This document shows positions 58,340-64,000 of a DNA stretch of 64,000 nucleotides, in pieces. The notes beneath the pieces were generated by a model. It was not told where the DNA came from, ran no database searches, and saw only the letters and a list, made by a program, of their open reading frames with translations. The stretch's first letter is position 1, and each line of letters opens with the position of its first letter. The translations under genes and the position numbers were made by a program. The DNA comes from Isochrysis galbana (Eukaryota > Haptophyta > Isochrysidales > Isochrysidaceae): NCBI GenBank assembly GCA_018136815.1, contig CM030935.1, positions 2,578,192-2,642,191 on the forward strand, read 5' to 3'.

Positions 58340-59340
58340 GCCCATGGTGCTATTGGTCTTTCATCTTGCGCCCAATTATCGCATTCCTAGGGAAGAAAAC
58401 TTGGTGACTGACACTATTTATGTGTGGCAGGGAAGGCATGAGGGGAGTGGGGCAATCACAATTTCGAAAATTCCTTGCAAATTAGAAGGTGCAAACCGAG
58501 GTTCCTTTTTTTCCAGGACGGTACCCCTTCATTTTGGGAAGCCTCGGGGAGTGCAGTTATTTCTCCCCACGGACTCCCCCAACCACTCCCTCCCGCTCTC
58601 TGCCCCCGCTCCGCACACCGCACCTCCCAGCCGCTCCCCCGATCCACGCCGCTCCTTGCCACTCTGCCCCCCGCTTTCTCCTCTCTTCTCTCCGCTCCCC
58701 CCCCCCCAGGTGTCGTTCCGTCAAATGTGGGACATGAGTCGAATTGAGCGATCGAATGTCCACAGTTGTATAGCGTTATTTTAAAATTAAATGTAGACTA
58801 GCGTAACATTCCCTGCTTCCCGCGACGCGTGTCCCCCCCGGAGGGCGCCGTGTCGGCGCTTTTCGATTGTGATTACTTTGTAACTATGGACACGGCGCGA
58901 TGTGCATCGGCCACCCCGCGGGGGCGCCGTGCGTGCGCATAGAAACTTTTTCCCAGTCGAGAGGTGTTTGCGCAACCTCTGCCAGAGGGGTTGTCTCGTC
59001 CGAGGTCGGTGGGCGCGTCGACCGGCAGAGCGACGCGACGCCCTTGCCCGCAGACTCGTTCGTGCGCCGAGCTCCTCCTCGCGGCCGGCGCGGCCGTCGA
59101 CGCGCGCGACCACCAGAACATGATTGAATCAATGTACAGAGCGGTAGGCAAAATGCGCGGCAGGGACGGGCGTGGAGGCCAATCACTGCCAGTTCTGAGT
59201 GAGAAAGAGGCGCAAGTTGCGCAACTCTACTTCTCGTTCGCCTTTCGCAAGCAAGCTGGACGTGTGCCAAGCTCCGACATGGCACCTTCTGGAGTTGACT
59301 GGTTGTCGAAAACTGGAGCTGACTGATTGTAATTGTAATA
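58340..59340. other. Gene-free stretch with transposon-like motifs
   Basis: The GTGTCGTTCCGTCAAATG...GAATGTCCACAG motif at 58711-58765 is the third copy of the 22288 repeat. The CG-rich hairpin block with CACGGCGCGATGTGCATCGG and GCCGTGCGTGCGCAT at about 58890-58940 recurs at 22580-22625. No gene was called. Confidence 0.45.
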
Positions 59341-60352
59341 CTACCTCCGTTCCATTACTGAACCGCATCGCCAAAATAGGGACAGTAAAGTTGACATAAA
59401 AGAAATTCGTGTGGAGAGGGGAATAGCGGGTACACTGGGGCGAAAGACCACCAAAAAATCTGGCACCCAAAGCCACCAAGGGCGTCCGAATATTATATTT
59501 TCAGTATTGATCAAACACGATTTTGGCGCCCCCTAGCTACACGGCCGATCGCCTTGCCACGAAAGCTCTCGCCGCTCCGCCTCTCTCGCGAGAGCCGGGC
59601 CGCATGGCGCGCCTGAAGGTGGTCGAGCCCCAGCAGCATGGGAGGCGCACCGGTGGCGACTTTGTGAGGCGCTGCCGTCCTGCTTCTCCCGAGCAGCCTC
59701 CTGAGCCGCCCAGCACGCCCAAGGAAGATGCGGCCCCACCGCCCAAGAAGTGGCAGTGGTCGTTGACGCCGAACTGCCAGGCGGCAATTGCTGTGGCATA
59801 CGAGCATACGAGCGCGAGCGGCTGCCCGAGCCGAAGCATGGGAAGGAGTGGCAGCGAGCGCACGCGGCATTGTGGGAGAAGTATCATGTTGGCCCGCGCT
59901 ATCCGACTGAGGTCAGCCGAACATCATCAGCTGGCGGCTGGCTGAGGCGGAACGTCTGCCGGCATGCCGCAAGGGTGCTGGTGGCCTTGCCACTGTGCAA
60001 TTGTGAGCAAGCATTCAGCATGAATACACCCCCTGAAGAATTTAGTGCTCTCTTCAATAACTAAAGCCTGGTGTTGGCGCGCATCGTTGAGGTGGAGGGA
60101 TCGAATGAGTATGATTTGCCGCACCGCCGTGATCTGTGATGTGCTCGAGGACACTGACACTGATTAGAATTCCTTTCTTTTTGACTTTGTCCGTAGGTGC
60201 GAATCACACTATTGAGATGAAACAAAATGTTCATGTTAAGCCCCAATGTACCCTCTCCCCTCTAACATCTTTGGCGGGGCCCCAATATTAGTGTCTAGCT
60301 GACAGTTATTGTTTAAAGCCTCCTTGACATCTGAGTAATGGAACGGAGGTAG
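59341..60352. mobile_element. Mariner/Stowaway-type DNA transposon, 1012 bp
   Basis: Perfect 19-bp terminal inverted repeats CTACCTCCGTTCCATTACT (59341-59359) and AGTAATGGAACGGAGGTAG (60334-60352) are flanked by TA on both sides (59339-59340 and 60353-60354). The terminal CTNCCTCCGT and the TA duplication are the signature of Tc1/mariner-related Stowaway elements. No transposase motifs (D-D-D/E) are readable. The interior holds coding-like but broken frames (LKVVEPQQHGRRTGGDFVRR; LPEPKHGKEWQRAHAALWEK), which may be captured sequence or transposase debris. Solo termini of the same family occur at 32714 and 36041. Confidence 0.88.
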
Positions 60353-60354
60353 TA

Positions 60355-61356
60355 ATAGATCAAAAAGAAAACAAATAACCTGACAATAATATGAGAACAC
60401 TTTGTAATTGTATCAATAGACCAAGAGGAAAAAACAAATAACCTTGCAATAATAATATCTGAAAAGAAAACAAATAACCTGGCCCTCTTTTGACGGAACG
60501 CGACTTCCCCTCCCGACTGTACTTGCGCGCGCAGGAGAATGCTGACGCTGCTAGGAGGGGACGAGGGGACGAGCTCGCAGTGTGCAGTGTTGGCGGCGCT
60601 GCTACTCGATGCTGCCGATGTGCAAGACCGTACGGCGTTGGCGTTGGCGCAGCCTCGATTCGGCGAGCACCTGGGTCATGGTCGGCTGGTGGCGCGCGGG
60701 GCACGGTGGTTGTGTGCCCCGCTGTTCAGGCGGTTAGGCGTCCTCGAGTAGCTCGAGGTGCTGGAGAGCACGTGCGACGGCTGTCGTTGGTTGTGGCTGC
60801 TTGCTAGCACGAGGGGACTGTAGCCCGGTCACTCACTAGGGGGGTGCGGAGGGCACCATCTGGAATGAGGGCCTGAACTTCTGGCAGCGCTCGCCAGCGC
60901 TCGCCAGCGCCCCAGGGGCCGGCCTCATGGAGGTCGGGCCGTGTCGAATTATCGTATGCCTGCGGCGCGATGGGCGGGGATATGTCACTACCGGACTGTG
61001 CGACCCTCGAGATCGAGCGTGCGACCCACCAGGGACCTCCCACATCCCTCGCGAGGCGCTTGAGCTTGGGCTCCTCACTCCTCACCAGCTGGCAGCCATT
61101 GCGAGGCCGACAGCCGGCGATCGGCCGACGCGGAACCTCCGCGTTTGTTATGGGGATTCGCCCGACATTCACTGCTTTGATTCCCTCACTCGCGCAATCC
61201 TCCCATTCTCCCAAAATAGACCTCCATGGGCCGGACAAGCTGACAAGGCGGGGGGAGTCACTCACCGACGCCATGGATTTTCGTGGGGTAGAGGGGGTTC
61301 GCGGGGGGGGGGGGGGGGGGGGGGTCTGGGGGGGCAGGTAAGGGGGGTCCCTGGGG
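60355..61356. other. Gene-free stretch, G-run
   Basis: It includes the second TTTTGACGGAACGCGACTTC copy at about 60488-60507, several AAACAAATAACCTG repeats at 60369-60480, and a run of about 22 G at 61303-61324. A minus-strand frame of 270 codons (60804-61616) has no recognised domain and overlaps repeats. Confidence 0.4.
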
Positions 61357-61411
61357 AATCCTTGGACACCCAGGAGGGATGGAAAATAGTGGTTAAAAAG
61401 CGTGAGTGACC
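61357..61411. repeat. Dispersed repeat shared with window start
   Basis: AATCCTTGGACACCCAGG and AATAGTGGTTAAAAAG, then GTGAGTGACCGG, match bases 11-72. Confidence 0.6.
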
Positions 61412-61843
61412 GGCCTACAACGTGCCAGTGCGCGCGCGCACAACGCATGTGCTCGTCATGCGTGCGTGCGCGCATGCATACGTACGTATTGGGCATGTGT
61501 TCCTTCCATTCATGCATGCGTACGAGCACAGGGTTCTCGTCGCGGGACTGGTACCCGGCACGCAGGATCCGTAGTAGACGGTAGACGGTAGGCCGGCGCC
61601 AGGGCAAAAGCCACAATCACTACACGAAGTGTGTGACCATTCCAGAGCGATCTTACAAGATCCAGCCCAGCTCTTAGCCTTCGGAGGCGTACACTCAACA
61701 TCACGAGATCGGATTCGAATGTTTCACAATAACCAGACTTCCGCACATGTATTCTGTTCAGGATGGGCTATGCAGATTGTGATGGTCCAATACAAAGCCA
61801 TGCTCTCCATATTTTGAGCAACAATTCAGTGCATGAGGCGGAA
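61412..61843. other. Intergenic, downstream of the FKBP gene
   Basis: An alternating purine-pyrimidine stretch (GCGCGCGCAC, GTGCGTGCGCGCATGCATAC) lies near 61431-61482. No gene is recognised. Confidence 0.4.
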
Positions 61844-62731
61844 TTACTTCCTAAAGAGCCGCTCGAAGAAGCTGGGACCAGGCGCAGGTTCCAGTCCGAC
61901 TAGAGTCATCTCTACATCCATCAGCCAATCTGGGCTGAGTTCTCGCTTCTTAAAGTTTTCGTCAGCTATGACGGGCATAGAACGATAGCCGAAGTCTGAA
62001 TCCATGAGACACCTAAGCACGTGTAGTACAGCAATGTGAATCCCGAGACAAAGCAACCCGGTGAGCTCGAATCGGCGATTGGATCGATGCGTCAGGACTG
62101 CAACTGAGGCGAGTCAAGCTGCTGGAGGAGAAACTACAAGGAGTGGTGTGTGCATTAAGGCTATAGCAAAGAGCAGCCGCACGTGCGAATCCGTCGAGTG
62201 CCTCCTACTCTCATGTCAAGTGCACACAAATGCATCGCTCGGAGCACCTTCTCGTCGTTGATCGCGCCCAGCCTGAAACGGAAGGGCTCGCCATACCTAC
62301 GTATACGGGGAGAAAACGGAGCATGAGCTCAACGCTGAAGCCCCGCCCGTGAGCTGCTGAGCAGGGGCCTCACACCTTCGATCTCCATGTCCACTGGTCC
62401 GAGTATTGTCCAGGACAGTGCCGTCACCGACGAGGGTGACGATATAATGCACTACAGCGACCATCCCTGGCAGGGCCACCTCGCCTTCCCCTTCCTGCAC
62501 CTCGCGCATCGTCACACCGATCTTTAGGTGTCCTGTCACTGCCTCTTTCTGTGTCCTGTTGCCACGGCTGCCGCTCGGCTCCCCCACTTGCTGCATCTGC
62601 GGGGCATGGACGAGCATGGTGCCGACGGGCTGGCCTGCGGCCTCGCAAGCGGCGCGTGTGCATCCGCTAAGAACTGAGCCGGCGGTGGCGAGGGCCACGC
62701 ATCGAGGCGCGAGGAGAGCAAGCCGCCGCAT
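61844..62731 (-). CDS. FKBP-type peptidyl-prolyl isomerase, multi-exon
   Basis: Exon 1 runs from ATG 62731 to 62376 (donor GTGTGA) and exon 2 starts at 62296 after GTAG; they join in phase across VLDNTRTSGHGDRR-YGEPFR. The assembled part, MVAVVHYIVTLVGDGTVLDN, then GEPFRFRLGAINDEKVLRAM and DMRVGGTRR, follows the FKBP fold: VHY-x-L--DGTV-D, PF-F-LG, and the M-VGG-RR helix/strand. A last exon, 61995-61844, encodes FGYRSM, then SPDWLMDVEMTLVGLEPAPG, the final strand of the family. The junction between exons 2 and 3 could not be fixed; a middle exon may exist near 62060-62150. The N-terminus (MRRLALLAPRCVALATAGSV) looks like a cleavable targeting or signal peptide. Several catalytic-pocket aromatic residues are not conserved (IVTL instead of TG-L), so activity is uncertain. 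Confidence 0.7.
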
Positions 62732-62942
62732 CGGCACGGCGCCGATCGGGAGGAAGAGAGCGAGTGACGAGTGATAGAACTGCTGTAGATCCCCAGAGCG
62801 GAACTGCTAAAGATAGCCACTAAACTGGGGGTGGCCCACTCCGTGGAGAAACCTAAGGTAGACAAATAAAAATAAAACGATAGACTAGGGAACACCCAAC
62901 ACTCACACGACCCACCCCATACAAGAAACCAATAAAATAAAC
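62732..62942. other. Upstream of FKBP gene
   Basis: Short spacer, AT-richer toward the right. No promoter motif of the TACTCCTA class was recognised. Confidence 0.3.
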
Positions 62943-63030
62943 CTTTTAATAGTGTCACCGCACACGCGGCCGTGGACCCTCTACTTTCTACTCACGTAGG
63001 AAAACTTTCTACACCCCCAATCCCCCGTAA
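62943..63030 (-). mobile_element. B-type retroposon terminus
   Basis: CCTTTTAATAGTGTCACCGC, ACACGCGGCCGTGGACC and CTACACCCCCAATCCCC match the left end of the element at 36320. The body is cut short at about 63030. Confidence 0.6.
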
Positions 63031-63967
63031 GACTGTGAATAGGTTTGATTCAGAGCTATGAGCTATGATGTTAGAACCTAATAGTCCACTTCAGCTAACA
63101 TCATCGATAGTAATAGTGCTGGCAGCTAACATCATAGATAGTAATAGCGTCCTCCCTCAACCTATTATTCTTATTATCAGTATTATGCAGATAATAGGGT
63201 GTATCAAAAAAGTCGCGGCAGCATGCATGGCGTGCACGCCGTCACGTGCACGCCATGCGTGCGTGTGATGAGTGGCAATAACCCAGGTACCGCCGTGCGT
63301 GCGTATGGGCCGCACCCCGACAAAGGAACGAAGGAGGATAGGGGGTGGAGAAGAAGGCGGTAGTCGCCCTGAACCGTGTTTTTTTTCTTCGAGTGTGAGG
63401 AAGGACTCGAAAACATAAAGATGGGATTTATCCAATTTTACCTCCTGGTCATTCTGTTGATCCACGGGTTGATTGTGGGTGTCGTGGGGCTCATTTACAT
63501 ACTATCCAAGTTGATATTCAAGCCCAAACGGATGCGTCTGACCCGATCAACAAACGCCCTCCCCTCCCCTCTTTCCTCTTCGTGACAACCATCCCAAACC
63601 AAACAAAGTCGAAAGAGGGCCAGGTGATATTTTGTTTACCGTGCGTGCGCATACCAACTTTTGTGCGGAAAGAGGGGGTAGGGGCAAAGGCGATGTCGGG
63701 ATGAACACAGGAGGGTGTGAGGGTGTAAGTATACAGTAGCTTAGCGGACACCTTCAAGAATTTTTTTACAGCACTAACGACTAACGACAAAGGCTCCGCA
63801 GTCATGTCACCAAACACAGAAGATGCTGACATACCAACGCTATGTGCTACCTCACACTTGCCATCCTGCGCCTTCCTGCCTGCCCAGCACCATGGTATGG
63901 TGACTTGTTGAATGATCCACACTCGCACACTTCCCTATTGCCTCTTACTGGCGGTTCGTTTGGGGAT
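63031..63967. other. Gene-free stretch
   Basis: A hairpin-rich segment (CATGGCGTGCACGCCGTCAC, then GTGCACGCCATGCG) lies at about 63228-63262, and GCCGTGCGTGCG recurs near 63292. ACATCAT-GATAGTAATAG is repeated at 63099-63147. A 54-codon plus-strand frame at 63421 encodes two hydrophobic segments but has no support beyond openness. Confidence 0.4.
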
Positions 63968-64000
63968 CGTCAATGTGGGCACTCATCGAACCGACAGAAG
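63968..64000 (+). CDS. Start of a second copy of the 27.6-28.1 kb gene fragment
   Basis: CGTCAATGTGGGCACTCATC followed by GAACC matches CGTCGATGTGGGCACTCATC followed by GAGCC at about 27788-27812 with two differences in 25 bases. It encodes SMWALIEP in both. The window ends before more can be compared. Confidence 0.4.

Noticed and set aside
60804-61616. 270-codon minus-strand ORF
   Set aside because: It crosses a 22-base G-run and a dispersed repeat, and no domain was recognised.
63421-63585. Short ORF encoding two hydrophobic segments
   Set aside because: 54 codons, no homology recognised, low-complexity end and no supporting context.
1-64000. tRNA, rRNA or small nuclear RNA genes
   Set aside because: No convincing A/B box pair with cloverleaf, and no rRNA-like conserved block was recognised by eye; a covariance search could still find one.

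Overview
The window looks like nuclear DNA of a unicellular eukaryote, most likely a GC-rich alga or similar protist. Genes are spaced kilobases apart and several have short GT-AG introns. The identifiable proteins are eukaryotic: the TFIIF alpha subunit, a CSA/ERCC8 WD40 protein, mitochondrial ribosomal protein uL6, an SR-type splicing factor, an FKBP and a pentameric ligand-gated ion channel. About half of the window is repeats, including LINE, copia, Harbinger-like, mariner-like and hAT-like remnants. The species cannot be fixed from sequence alone; haptophyte-like is only a guess. No rRNA, tRNA, CRISPR array or operon was recognised.

Layout. 0.1-3.7 kb: a minus-strand Ser/Pro-repeat protein with a C-terminal chromodomain-like segment. 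3.7-8.3 kb: retroposon copies, a LINE tail and a 1.9 kb minisatellite. 8.4-10.4 kb: an unknown charged protein. 10.4-13.3 kb: repeats. 13.3-22 kb: a SAM-dependent methyltransferase (minus), a SAM-domain/pentameric channel fusion (plus) and a four-CBS protein (minus). 22-28 kb: two uncertain ORFs, a retroposon with target duplication, a C-terminally anchored coiled-coil protein, LINE pieces and a gene fragment. 28.8-32 kb: a divergent pair, NIPA/DMT-like transporter and four-exon helical protein. 32.8-37.1 kb: two retroposons with target duplications flanking a small divergent gene pair. 38.2-40.9 kb: a divergent pair, TFIIF alpha and uL6m. 41-44 kb: nested retroposons and a LINE 3' end. 44.9-46.3 kb: a five-exon unknown gene. 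46.9-49.2 kb: a hAT-like MITE and a Harbinger-like ORF. 49.5-50.6 kb: the SR protein. 51.6-53.7 kb: retroposons and LINE reverse transcriptase. 54.1-54.7 kb: an ankyrin protein. 55-55.6 kb: copia RNase H remnant. 56.6-58.3 kb: CSA/ERCC8. 59.3-60.4 kb: a mariner/Stowaway-type element. 61.8-62.7 kb: an FKBP. The window ends inside a second copy of the 27.6-28.1 kb gene fragment.

The most unusual content is a set of short retroposons, seen here in more than a dozen pieces. They share a near-palindromic end, CTAAGTTTATACTTAG, and carry one of two A/T-rich opposite ends. Four insertions have 14-17 bp target-site duplications that can be read directly. The recognised genes are housekeeping functions (transcription, repair, splicing, translation, ion transport) and do not form one pathway; their main shared feature is head-to-head arrangement over short intergenic spaces.
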